From contig JAFFSR010000218.1 of assembly GCA_017163975.1 (NCBI GenBank), forward strand, positions 6,203,501 through 6,267,500: a stretch of 64,000 bases of DNA, read 5' to 3'. Position numbers and translations under genes: made by a program. The DNA is from Anastatus disparis. Taxonomy: Eukaryota > Arthropoda > Insecta > Hymenoptera > Eupelmidae. Below the pieces are notes generated by a model. It saw only the letters and a program-made list of their open reading frames with translations, ran no database searches and was not told the DNA's origin. Below are positions 23,919 to 36,912 of this stretch, piece by piece; position 1 is the stretch's first letter, and the number at the start of each line of letters is the position of its first letter.

Positions 23919-26670
23919 GAAATTTGGAGCCTGTAATAATCGCGGAATTCAAAGTGCCAATACGATTGTCTAATTAAATTAATAATCAATTTATCAAACT
24001 CGATCATTTGCAGTTTATTATGAATAAATTATCGACATTTTATAAGATTTATGAAAATATTGAGATATTGTATTTACATGTAACAATATTGACTTAATAT
24101 TAAATCAATATTGAATAAAATATATTTTTTACCGAAATGATTGATTAATACTCGGCGTTATTTAAACTCCCATGAACTCGACAATAAATTCTACTTTGAT
24201 CCTGTTCTATCTTTGCAACTGCAATTACGAGTGTCCGTTAGCTCATACAACGTGTATTATATACATAGGCATCCTTGACTTGGCTATGGGTCCCCATTAA
24301 TTAACTTAACCTCTCGCGAGCTTTTTCGCTGCGCCGCTCTCTCCTTCTTCGTGACCGCAATCAAGGCAATCGTTTTTCTTCATCGTTGCATTTTATTTTT
24401 CTCTCTTTTTTTTTGGCATCCGATATGCCGGACCATGAACCGGCTCAAGGACGCGCGCGTTTAACTCCTTGAACCTCGTAACGTTTACTCTATAAACACG
24501 TTGAAGAATCGCGAATTGTTATGGTATTTTCGAACTTTCATTGGCAAACGGACAATGAATAAAGAATTAATCGATATTTTATATTTTACTCTCCTATAAA
24601 TATAACCGTAATTAGGTTTTTGAAAGACGATGGTCAAGTTTTATATGTTCGCGAGCTACTTGTATTACGAAGTTTCATATTTATCCCATGCTGTAAAAGA
24701 AGCGACTCATTCTCGGCATTTTAGATAACAACGTTGTACCGTTATGTTTGTTACGTATATACAGAAGTTTTCATTTTAGTTCCGCTTTGCAAGTTTAACT
24801 CAAAAAATAAATTACAAATTAACGAAATGGAAATCTTCCTCAAACTTTCAATATGCTATTTTCGATTGAACAAGTCCAAAATAAAGATGCCGATTCAGCG
24901 TTAAAACAGCAACAAAAAAAAAATAAGCCGATGGTATTGATGGTATATTTTTGCTTCGAACAAAATGGATAAATGAAAAATGCAAGAAAAATTCGGGAGG
25001 CCATAATTCCGTCAGCCGTGAACGTTTTGCGTGTAGATCTTTCGCGGAATATATTTCAAGATCCGCTTTACTTTGCTCTCGCAGCCACCCCTCATTAACC
25101 GAGTCACGCGGATCTTTAAAGATATTTAACAGATTCTCTTAGAACAAAGATGTAGAATTTCGAAAAAAATAACAGACTTACGAACATGATGATTTTTTTA
25201 TTTTCGGATAATGATTTTATTTTTAAAGTGCGATTTTAATCGCATTACGTTTTTCTCCACATTTTTTAAATATTAATACAATTATTAATAAAAAAAAATT
25301 GTATTTTATCAAAATTCTATTTTGGAGTAAAAATAATCATAATTTTTACAATATTTATTAATCATAAGCAAAATTTTACTAGAGAATCGAATAACTTTTC
25401 ATTATACTTTTTTTATGTATAATAAAAAAAATTATTATTATTATTATTATTATTATTTAATTTTTATTTTTTTCTATTCATAAAAAAAAACCCAAGAAAA
25501 AGCGTTAAATTCACAACGATCAATAAATAATCCATAATAACGACAATCATATCAAAAGGCAAACATTTGTACAAGTTGCATTAATTTTTCATTCCTCGAG
25601 TTTTAAGAGTCAAAGAAAAAGAATGAGAATAATTTCTATATATATCCACATGTATCGAAAGGCGCGCATAGCTTAGCGTATACGTACACATGTACACACA
25701 CGGGTGTGTTTCTATATGGACGCCAAGCTGTCTGCCTGGGTCTCTTCTCTCCTGAGCCAGCCAGGCAGCCACAGCTCTCTCTCTCTCTCTCTCTCGGCCT
25801 TATAGCTATACACTTAAAGTTTCCCCAGTTTTTAAAACGCGCGCGCGATATACCTTCTCGCTTCTATAAAGAGAGAAACAAGAGAAAGATTGCCACTTAC
25901 TAACTTTTTATATATACAAACACATGTTTGTATATCTAGTGTGTATGTGTGTGTTCTTGAGAGATATAAACGTGTGCATATAGCGAGGGACGAGGATAAA
26001 CACAGAAAAGAAGGAAAAGCATTTATATATACGTGTGCAGACGCGATGTGGAGTAAATGAGTAAAACGAGATAAAAAGATTTAACCGATGGCTATAGACA
26101 GAGATAAACGTATGTTATACCCATCCACACACATAGTGGCTTTACAATATTACGAGAGAAACTGCTATTGGCTCTTTTAATGCCATTAGATGAGATGCAA
26201 AATTCTTTAAGGAATTCATGCACGCTAAAAGGTGTAGTTATATCGGGAATTATTTTTAATGCCATTTTTCATTGCTGGAGCTTTTAACATAGTTCGATAC
26301 AAAATGTATTTTGCAATTTTAGGATTTTTATTAAAAATTATTTAACTCCTAAATTGAAAATCTAATACTGAAAATATATTGTTTCAATATTAGCGATTCA
26401 ACGGGACGCGACGAACACATCAAGGGTGAAAATAGTACGGCGATGATATTAGCGCGACGAACAATATATGTATCGCGCGAGGAGTTCCTTGAAAGACTTC
26501 GCTGAATGATGCAAACGTGTAAAAAAGCGCATCTATAATATAATTCATACATGTACGTGTATACATACAAACTCTCCTCCTTTTATTTATTTCTTTTTTT
26601 CTCCTCTCTGTATATACGCGCAGTACAGAACCTCCTCTGTCCTACATAACTCACTCGGTCTTCTCTTTCT

Positions 26671-26703
<33 letters not shown>

Positions 26704-26706
26704 ATA
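26671..26706. repeat. (TATATG)n minisatellite
   Basis: About five tandem TATATG units followed by alternating TA. The plus-strand ORF that starts here (MYMYMYMY...) is a translation of the repeat. Confidence 0.9.
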
Positions 26707-29700
26707 TATACACACGAGTTATTCGACTCGATCCTCTCTTTGCTCGTGCAGTTGTCGGCCTGCCTTGTTTTTCTTTTTTATTTTTTCTTTACTTTTTTTT
26801 TTTATCGCTTTTATTAAGTACGTGCTCACACTTGCACTTGTTGGAAACCAGAGAGGCTCGACGCTTTCGACAACGAATCAGAAGGCTGTTTCAATTTGTG
26901 TTTACAGTCTGTATGTATCAATGATATTTGCATTTTTCAAGCCGTCTAAGAAGATTTTTTTTTTTCATTTTTTTTTTAATGTTATGCGCAAGTTACAACA
27001 TCGCATTTTCGTTCAATGCTGGACCCCGATGCTGATCCAGTATCGTAAATCGAGATGTTGAAACGTTAATTTATGGCGCAAAATACTAATTTAATGTTAA
27101 AACAATATTGATGATTTATTAACGTATTTTTTTTATCGCACCACGTAACTTCAATACACGACGACATAAAATTATTATTCTTAATACCTGAATAAATATT
27201 ATTAAAACAGGCGTGTTTTCGGGAACAAATTTGAATTATTATAGAAAAAATTATAAATTTAAAATTAACTTATAAATTGCAAACCTCATATTGTCAGCAA
27301 ACAAAAATATTTGAAAATTCATAATACATGGATCGCTCTTGGTGATCTTACGAGTTTGCTCGACTTCAGTTACACTAATACGTGTAATTAAAAGATCTTT
27401 TCTGCTCGTTGAGACTTCTAAGTAAATTATGAGTCACTTACAAATATGAGGATTTTTATTTTTAGCATCGTAAGACATTGTTGCACGCCAAACGCTTTAA
27501 AACTATAACAATAAGCCATTTTTTGTTTCAGCGTGTAGCCAAAATACAATTACTTATTCTAAATTTAAAAAAAACAATTACGTGTATCTTTGAGCTTTAT
27601 GACTTTCTGCAAGCCTTTTCCAAGATGTACTTTTCTGTTGCATTTTATTCCAACGGGACACATTGTTTCAATATTTTATTAATATATTATCAAATAATTG
27701 CAGCAATTAAAATTTTTTTTTTTCAATTCAACGAGAACCGTGAATTATTAAGGACAATTTATTAATTCTAACGTGTACGTATTCTCAGACGTGTTCTCAT
27801 CGAGAGGCTTTTTTTTGCTTCTTGTCTTTGCGTTTTATCTCGCACATGTACGCATAGTAAAAACAGAGACTCCACTGTACACGCCGAAGACCGTGAACCC
27901 GTTCATGCCTAATACACTTGAACAAATGTGCGAATACATCTGTATCATTATTTTTTCTTCTTTCTTTTTACTCTTAATTTTATTTCCCTTTCTCTCTCTC
28001 TCTATCTTCTTTCATTCAACGCTCGCGGCTGATAATTAATTCACGGTTTGAATCTTCTTGTTAAAAGTGGCATGAAAATTCTGCAAAGCTTTATTGGTTT
28101 ACGGCCCAGGCTTCTCACGCGTAAACTTTCGTCTTACAGTATTATAAACGCGCTCTTCTGCAGCGTCTTTGCGCATACTTTCTTGAAATAACTCGTTGCA
28201 TAACTAAAAATCTACTTATCTTTATTTTTCTTGAAAATTCATATTTGAGTATTTGCATTAATTTGAAAAAATTAACTTTTTAAAGCTTATCGAAATTCCA
28301 TATTAAAATAAACATTTTCTCTTTGATTCAAGAGCCAACGTTATTTTTTCCTTTTTTTTTGCATAAAAATAAATTTCGCGTTTTGCTCATTTTATTCTTA
28401 GCACGTAAGAAAGTTCATTCTTCTCGAGCCTATCCATCGACAAGCTCGACAACGACGACGACAACGACGACGAAGACGACAACAGCGTATAGCAAACTGC
28501 TTGTATTCGTGAAGGAATGCTCAACAGGTGTGCCGGCGTATATACATCGTTTGTCGCTCGTTTTCGCGCATGCATTTCTCCCGCGTTTCTTTACTCTCGC
28601 AGGCTGCGCGTTGCAGCAAGAGCATTGCATCGGCTGTATGTGTATGCTGGCCTTGAATTTTCACTTGAACTTTTTTTTTAAATTTTTCAAGTTACTTTTC
28701 GATTTTATATCAATATTAGATCGATACTCTTATAAAAAGAAAAAAGAAAATTTTAATATTAGTTGGATATTAGTACAGCGTTTGAAAAATATTTTTATCA
28801 TGCCGTTTCTGCAATGCAACAATGACCCAGTATTATTTGCAATAAAGCTTAACCGAGCATACATTGTATAACGCTGTGGTACCGTTTAACTACCGGTAAA
28901 CTTTTTTTTCAACATCAAAATATTTGTACATCGGCATCGTTTTTTTAAGGAAAAAAAAAAGAGCGAATAAGACGTAACACTCGGGGCTCCTCGATGTCTC
29001 TCGAAAATCTTGGTGTACACACGCATTCTGCGTTCGATCGCTATATAACATACACGAAGAGGACGTTGAACGCAAAAGAGTCTCTCTCTTTTTTTTTCTT
29101 TTTTATTTCATTCTCAAACTATGTCGCGAGTATAAGTGACGTAACGTCGTGTCTTAGCGAGGGAAAAACGTTTGTACATTATGTGTGTGTGTACGGTGTG
29201 TCTGTATGTGTATTGAAAAAGACGCAAGCTCGTATATAGCTATGATTGACTAATCGGCGAAACAACTCGAGCTATATACACTCGTGACCCATCGAGAATT
29301 GGATGGCACGCGCGCTTTCTGGCTAATCGACTTTAAACAAATTTATGTCCATGTGTATATAAGCGCAAACTCGTTCGGACGATCATCGACACCCGCTGTA
29401 CTGCGCAACGTCTTTTCTCAAAGATGATTTTCGCTGTAGGAAAAAATTTCGCTCCGACAATTGATTCTGACGGATGCATTTGTAATTGAGCGCAGCGAGC
29501 AATTAAAATATTAATCGATCGTTTATTAATGACTGAGATATAGCCGAGAGTTGATAAATAATGTTAAAGATAATTAATTAGTTTAATTTGTTAATGTGCA
29601 CTTGTTATTATCACTTGATGCCATTGAGTAATTGGTGTCATTAATGATCTTACGGATATAATCATTCAAATACCATCGATACATTTACTTATGCTTAATA

Positions 29701-30212
29701 TGTATGCAATTTAATTTATTATTATTAATAATAGATATGTAAAAAAAATAATTTTACTAACATTTTTTAATGAGATTGACATTTTTCTAAAATAAATTCT
29801 TCGAAAATTGATTATATATCTTAGGTTATCAAAACTTTCCTTATCAAATTTTAATCGATTAATATTTTCAAAAAAGAGGAGCGGAAATTTCCCTCTACAC
29901 TAGAAATTAAGATAATATTTGTACACACACACATGCTCGTAATAACATAATGATGTTATAAACGACGTAAAGTATGAGCATTCAAAAAAGCATGACGATC
30001 TTTAGGAATGTTATCTCCAACGCGTTCAGATGCAACATCATTTCCCTTCTCAGTTCCACCTTGAGATAACAATCTCAAACACATAAAAAAGAGGAAGATA
30101 CAAAGAAATCCCAAGATATAAAAAAGAAATTGTCACGCGTTAAGTCAAACTTGATTTGTGTTCAAGTTATTTCGTTAAATAAACTTTAATGAAACACAAT
30201 ATTTACGCGCTA

Positions 30213-30333
30213 TTGAAATCAATCTGCGACAATATTTATGCCGCATTGAAACAATGTTGAAGCAATATTGTAGCAGTGTTGAAACAATATTGAAACAATG
30301 TTTATCCAATATTGAAAAAACAATTATACAATA
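30213..30333. repeat. 11-bp-period tandem repeat, about 11 degenerate units
   Basis: Reading in steps of 11 from 30213 gives TTGAAATCAAT, CTGCGACAATA, TTTATGCCGCA, TTGAAACAATG, TTGAAGCAATA, TTGTAGCAGTG, TTGAAACAATA, TTGAAACAATG, TTTATCCAATA, TTGAAAAAACA, ATTATACAATA. The consensus is about TTGAAACAATA, with a weaker 22-bp super-period. Indels are absent across ~120 bp although many bases have changed. Shorter phased runs of the same motif occur at 31260-31303, 24089-24121 and 32176-32197. Confidence 0.75.
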
Positions 30334-31259
30334 CTCATATATAGAGGAGTCGTCGTTATTTCACGCGTATACGCGCATACATTAATAATACATATATATA
30401 TGAACGTCAGCTCGAAGCGAAAACGCCAAGGACGAGGCACTCTCGAAATAGCTACCGGCGACGCGGCGCACTTCTTTTTTTTTTTATCAATGCGAATGTA
30501 TTGAAATTAAATTGAATGACGATCAAGCGAGCGCGAATCGCTCGTATCGTTATTTTTTTTTCCCTTTTTGTTTTACTCGAGAAATTTGAATTTTTTATGC
30601 ATCCGGAAGAGAAAGAACCAGCTGCGCGTATACTTTGTGTAATTGATTTGACTAACGTTTTTTGCAGTGCTTGTGAATTACGGTAAGATTAAGGGACTTT
30701 ATAAATAAGTAATTTTTTAGAATTTTTTTTCAAATTTCCGTTCACGAAAATTCCGGTTTCATAACTTAAATATAGAGCTTTATTAAAAGATGGAATATTT
30801 ATATTTCGAGAATAAAATATGATCTCTTTATGAAAAAATATTGCTTTATGGTTATTTCATTATTTTTTGTATTTTCAAATGTCATTACTTTATTTTATTA
30901 CGAACTGGGTGTTGAGTAATGATCCTCATAAATTTCATACCCAGCGCTAATGCAGACGACAAATGAAGATATTTTCTAACGCGCGCGTGACATTTATACG
31001 ACAGTAAACGCGGCGCGTCTCGATTATTAGCATTCAAATAACCTGGGATATACAAGCGCGTCAAGAACCTTCGGTTCAAATATACAAACTCGACCTGGAT
31101 GAATAATGGAAAATATACGACGTAAGAGAGTTTAACGAGAATCAAAAAAAAGTTTTTTTCATTGCATACGTCAAAACGTAAACTTGAATGAAGAATGTAG
31201 CGTGAAATTTTCAAAAATTTAATTTGTCTTTGTATTGTCCTGCAAATATAAAATAAATA

Positions 31260-31303
31260 TTGACATAATATTAATATAATATTGACATAATATTTATGAA
31301 GCG
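31260..31303. repeat. Short 11-bp-phased run related to 30213-30333
   Basis: The units are TTGACATAATA, TTAATATAATA, TTGACATAATA, TTTATGAAGCG. Units 1 and 3 are identical, giving a 22-bp period. It shares the TTGA...AATA frame with the larger array 1 kb upstream. Confidence 0.6.
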
Positions 31304-32943
31304 TAATACTAGAGCTTATATTTATTGATTCTCGGAAAAAAAAATTTAAAAAATGCAAATATTATAAACGCTGATCGATATATAATTAAAATAAATTTCC
31401 ATTAAGAGTTCAATGTTGCATCACGATGCATACCGCGGCACACGCACTCACGGTTACATGTAATGGAAAAACCTAGAGCGCCGGTGAGGCCGAATTAAAT
31501 ATATTTCCGTGAAGTTTATCGCCTAATTAATTCATTGTCTTATTTTTTTTTTTTTATAACGCTCGCAGAGAATCGCGCTGGCTTTTTATCTTCGATAAAA
31601 ACAATTTCACGTATTTTTAGCTTTTAAGCTCGGAATAAATTTAATAGAAACTTGAAATTTTCCATTTTTTTAATTACTTGCACGAATTTGATATTATGTA
31701 CAATATTAAATAAACATCTCGTTTATTAATATATTACGTAATTACGTGCGCGTGCACAAACACACACACGTATGCTACCATACACATAGATACGTATCAA
31801 TTCATCCAAATATTTACACACACCGATGCTTCCATTTATCCACACTTATACACATGTAAAGACTTAGACTTATTTAATTTAGCCTTAGGATAAAACCCCG
31901 TTTGGCTCCATAATCGTTACAAATGTAATAACATAATACAAAGAGGGGAGGAGGAGAGAGAGAGAGAGAAAAAAATTAATTAAAAAAAATTAAAAATATT
32001 CATTAAAAACGAATCTGCTTATTTACTGAGTCATTTAATTAATTAACAATTATTACATAATAAATTAAAAATGCGCATTACGTCAAATAATTAAAATAAT
32101 CAAGTAATTGCGATATTAGAAACCTACATATTTTTAATTTATAAATAGAAAAGAGTAATAATTTTTATATAAATATTGAGTAATCATTGATAAGGCATAA
32201 AATAATATTGACTTAATTTTCATTTACTCTTTTATAAACAAGCTTCTCTCGACAAAAAGATCGATTAATCAGAATCCTCCTTCCCGAAAACACATTTAAA
32301 CGCTCGTCAACCGAAATTAATCAAGCGGTTATATATATTCACGTAGTATTTATGTAGTAACTCAATATAATACGCCGCTTTCTTTCATCACTAATGAGAT
32401 CCTCGCAAGAAAAACAAGCTTGTACAATATTTCTGTCACAGGGGAAGATGATCGATCCGTGAGGCGTCAGGGAAAAAAAAAATTTTAGGCGCCAGCAAAC
32501 GGTAAAAGTATATGTTTGTGTAAATAAAAAGAGTATCTGATTATCGTTTAAATGATTTTTCACTTTAAAGTACACGCGTTAATGACTTATATAATATACG
32601 AGCAATTATGCCTCGTCTCTTGACGTCACTTGAGTCTTCTATTTGCATATGACGATTAACTTAATTTTTTTGCTTTTAAATTTGTATGCACTTTTAGCTT
32701 TTTTTTCTTCTCGAGCTATACAAGAAAATTGACGCCTAAAAATCATCGAAATCAGTCTCTCTTTTTGCATCGTCGATTCGACTTTGACCTTTGGAGCGCC
32801 GTTTCAAGAATCCGTGATCAAACACGTGCGTTCTTATATGTACGCAAGAGATAAAAAAAAACGTCCGATCATTCATTATATTAATTTAATATGTATAATA
32901 TGCGTCGTGAACTCGATTAGATGTTTACACTACTTACCATAAC

Positions 32944-32987
32944 AATTTATAGCAAAGTAAAGCTGACATTTTACTTTGCTATAAATT
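32944..32987. repeat. Perfect 18-bp stem, 8-nt loop hairpin
   Basis: The arm at 32944-32961 (AATTTATAGCAAAGTAAA) is the exact reverse complement of 32970-32987; the loop is GCTGACAT. It lies about 60 bp left of the foldback element at 33047-33244. The stem is too short for a classical miRNA precursor. It could be a foldback insertion or a structured RNA element. Confidence 0.7.
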
Positions 32988-33046
32988 TTAATGATTGACC
33001 ATCTAATTATTTTGATACATTTTTTATTTTAATTATTTATGTTTGT

Positions 33047-33244
33047 TTAAGGTGACATCAGAGATTAGGTTAGGTTGCATTTTTTAGTTTAGAAATCATG
33101 CTTTTAATATATGAGATTTTTCATATCATTTTTTGAAACTCGCAGAACAGTGAAAAACTTACAAATGAAAATATTTTATAAATTAAAAACGCAATTTGTA
33201 AACTACGAAATGAAAATTTAACCTAACCTCTGAAGTCGTCTTAA
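33047..33244. mobile_element. Second type of foldback element (~200 bp)
   Basis: The left end (TTAAGGTGACATCAGAGATT, then AGGTTAGGTT) matches the complement of the right end (CTTAAGACGACTTCAGAGGTT, then AGGTTAAATT), with pairing traceable for ~45 bp to a TAGTTTA word. The interior is AT-rich and noncoding. Its ends are unlike the 7811/23749 family, so it is a separate element type. A target duplication was not identified with certainty. Confidence 0.55.
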
Positions 33245-36200
33245 GTATTTAGTACCAAAACAGAAATTTAAAAAAATGAATTAAAGTATACGGATGAAAA
33301 CATTCATGAAATTAGCAATACACTGACGAAAGCAGATTTCATTATTATTTTAACATTCTTATTTCTCTTTTCATCACCAAACCTTTCTGTCTCATTTATT
33401 TATATTATGTACGCAAGATGATTTTGTTTATATTGAACGTGATTCGTTACAAAAAAAGACGTGTCCACGCTTAATACGACTGACTAAGCAAGGAAGTCGG
33501 TGATTTACAAAAGTTTTTATCTCGCGTTACGAAAAAATTTGTCTGCGATTGTATCGCCGATCAGAAACTAAAATTAGAGCTGATTAGAATGTGTTTATTG
33601 CGTTGTTTAATTTAATTAGGTCCGACAATATCAATTTTTTTCTCCCGCTTTCTCGAGATAACAAATTTATTTTTACAATACGTTTCTTTGAACTTGGGAT
33701 TATGCGCGGCATTTCTTTGTAAATTATAATTATAATAATGATACTGATGTGTCGAACGTTTTATGTGAATTTTATGATAATGAATTTATTTCAGTTTTAC
33801 AAATACGTGTCATAACATTGAGAAAAATATTTAACAAATTAAAACATCAAAATATTTACAATGTGAAAGAATCATCTTTCAAAATTAGCATAATCAATAT
33901 GGTATTAATATTTGTTTTAATAAATATTTTTTTCATGAAAATAATTAATTTTAATTAGTACGTCTAGCAAGTAAAACTTATTGCACTTGCTTTGATAAAT
34001 TATGCAAATTTTTTACAAATTCCTATAACCTCAAATGTTTCGATAACAAGTATATCCTTAGAAATGAAAATAGAAAAATATCGATTTGTCCTCAACTGAT
34101 CACTCATTTAACATAAACTTCCATATCTACAAAAAAAAATCCTTCTTCGATAATACCTGAATCTTGAGATTGTATATATACATACAGAAAACACTTCCTT
34201 TTTCAGTCTGTCATTCATATTTTGAAAAAAATTTCCAATACCATTAATTGTATTTAATTATTTATTTTTACACGTGTGTCGAAACGTGATAAGACTAATA
34301 TTGGCCTTAAATGACTTCAATGGGGTATTCACTGTACTATATATACCCACGAGGTCATTAATCATATATGCCGACGCGTACAAAAATAGCTAAACTTTAT
34401 GTGTTTTTCTTTTCCGACAACATGTTAAGAAATCTCTTTTTTTTCTAATGTGTAGGACTATTTATTGCTATGAATCGTGAGAAAACGCTTCTAAAAATAG
34501 GTACACCAAAGTTGATAATGATCGTTAAAACGTTTCTAAAGGATGAATGATCTTATGATAGGTTAATGCTTACGCTACTTTTAGGGTATGATTCATCATA
34601 AGCTTTTCGGTGATGTATTACATAATTTTTTATGGATTAATATTGACTTTTTGATTTGGTTATACATTTACTACTTCTCCTTAATACTTATAATCGCGCT
34701 TAATTATTTATAACTTCGCGATTATTGTTATCAAGATCGTAAATATTCTAAATACGGTTCAATAAAATTACACTGAAATCGGTAGATTACATTTATTTTT
34801 CTATTTCTTATCATTATATAACAGATTATATTTTTTGCAATTAAAACCTCATCAGAATTAAAATTTTCTAAACTTAGATATATTAATTCAAGATTGAATT
34901 GTTAGTAAAAGAATTATTTCCTGTCATCATTTTTTAAGTATAACCATCGTTTATAAATAAAATAAAAAAAAAAATTTCATGTTTCGAGAACATTTATTTT
35001 AAAATTAGAAAAATTAGAGAAAAAAACATATTTTATAATTTTTCTTGGCATTACCAAGCAAACTTTATTTACCAAATTGTTCGCAAATATTTGACAGTTC
35101 TATTAAAAAATAAAAAAACATTTCCTGTCAATCATTCATTACTTTTAGATGTTTCTTTAGGGCACTTGTAAACTTGTTAAATTTAAATATACTTAGAAAT
35201 AGTCATATACACGAAAAATAAAAAAAATAAATAAACCAAAAGTCATACATCCACACCAAGCTATATATTTCACTTTCTCGAAATTGTTATTTGCTCTCGT
35301 TTCCAGCTTAATTTATATACACACAGCCACACTGTCTCTCCTCGTATATGTACAAATCTTTCCTTTATTTCTTATATCTTCTTTTTTGATATATACACAC
35401 TTGTCGTGACCAAAAGAGTCTAATTAGAAGAGATATCCTTCTATATATTTTCCTTTCATCTCTTTTGAGTCGGCCCGTCACGTTCATATATTATTTCTAT
35501 ATAACGGGTCAAAAGTCATTTATTTTCTGCTTTCTGTATACGTTTGCTTTTCGCTATATCATTTGGAAATTTTCCGCGATGGATCTGTATAGCAAGGAAA
35601 TCGGTTTGTTATTGTTGTGAATTGTTAAAAAAGGATATTATTTTAAGTAATCGATATTTCTGAAGCTGGATTATGTATCAAAACTTTACTAGTAATATAC
35701 ATTTCTTCATTTATTAACGTATAAAAATAGTGAGATACTTTTTTGTTTCTGTTATTTCAATATTATCTGTGATTCTTCAGTAAAATCTTAACTGGAAATT
35801 AGCTAGAAATCAGCTAATTCAAACATTTTTAACGGGTTTTCAGCTAATTCCGGGTTCACTTTCTGATAAGGTTTCTCATTTTTAATTCTCATTCTTACAT
35901 TATTTTTAATCTAATAATATAATATTTAAAAAATCATTCTAGATAATTCGATAAAATTAAATGTTTTTATTTTAATTATCCAGCATTCGCGAAGATTTGT
36001 TCTATAAATGCACACGTGTATACGATTTCGCGGCCAGTTGCATCTTTTTTTTCTCCCACCCTTTTGAGATTTGAGCTTATCCCCTTTACTTTTAAGTAGT
36101 CAAGCAACTCCTTCTCACGATTGAGTCATCCTCCTTGGACCACCTGGAGAGTATCTCGTTTAATACGGAGCAATATATACGTATATGATTTTTCAACGAT

Positions 36201-36875
36201 TTTATACACACACAATAATAACTACAATACATTTTCATATCCTAATTGTTTTTTTACCACTTTCAATTTTATTTTGATTATTATCAGTTGTTGATTAAAA
36301 AAAAAGTTTAATCTTTGTCGCTCGCTAATTGGATTATTTATTCTGACTTTATGGCATCGATAAATCACTGTTTTTTGATAGCTTTAATTTATGTTTCTTT
36401 AATTTAACATTTGCGAAATCATTAATAATTAAGTAGATAAAGTCTTTATGATGAAATTCATAAATAATTTATGAATTAAAAAAAAAAAGATCATAATTAC
36501 TCATAAAGATTAACTAATGCAATTTGCAGTATAGATTTGTAATAAATTAACGTTTGATCTTTATAATGTAGAGTAAAATTCGTACAGAAAGAAATTCCTT
36601 TTATGTTGGTTAATGTGACAAAACAATAACATTTAATTTAATCGTTGATAAGGTGTCAAATCTCCACCAGACATTCAGCTACCTCATGCAGTTGTATTAC
36701 TTAGCATAATGAAAAGGTTAACTCATACATTGTATGTCTTCCTTTATTTCATATCCGGATGAGACGGTGTTTATCGTACACAGATATTTTTATCCTCCGC
36801 GAGATAAAATTCTATCAATGACACTTTATTTTTTGTTCTCACAACATTTTTCTCACGTGCAACCTTACGCCTATC

Positions 36876-36912
36876 AGTGCTTTGGTGACTTTTAACAAGT
36901 CGCCAAAGCACT
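36876..36912. repeat. 16-bp stem, 5-nt loop hairpin
   Basis: AGTGCTTTGGTGACTT at 36876-36891 pairs with 36897-36912, with one G-T type mismatch, around a TTAAC loop. Isolated in AT-rich noncoding DNA. It is too compact for a standard miRNA hairpin, and transcription is unknown. Confidence 0.7.

Noticed and set aside
28323..28871. 182-codon plus-strand ORF, the longest in the left 40 kb
   Set aside because: F-, K- and L-rich, includes a translated trinucleotide repeat (TTTTTTTKTTT), no domain or splice context, and no ATG-supported start; composition is that of AT-rich noise.
30885..31358. 157-codon minus-strand ORF
   Set aside because: No recognisable family or motif, overlaps the 11-bp-phased repeat run at 31260-31303, and has no codon signature.
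35579..35621. Short open frame MDLYSKEIGLLLL after an ATG in a good context
   Set aside because: Only 13 codons before a stop and no supporting splice partner; the donor-like GTTTGT is weak.
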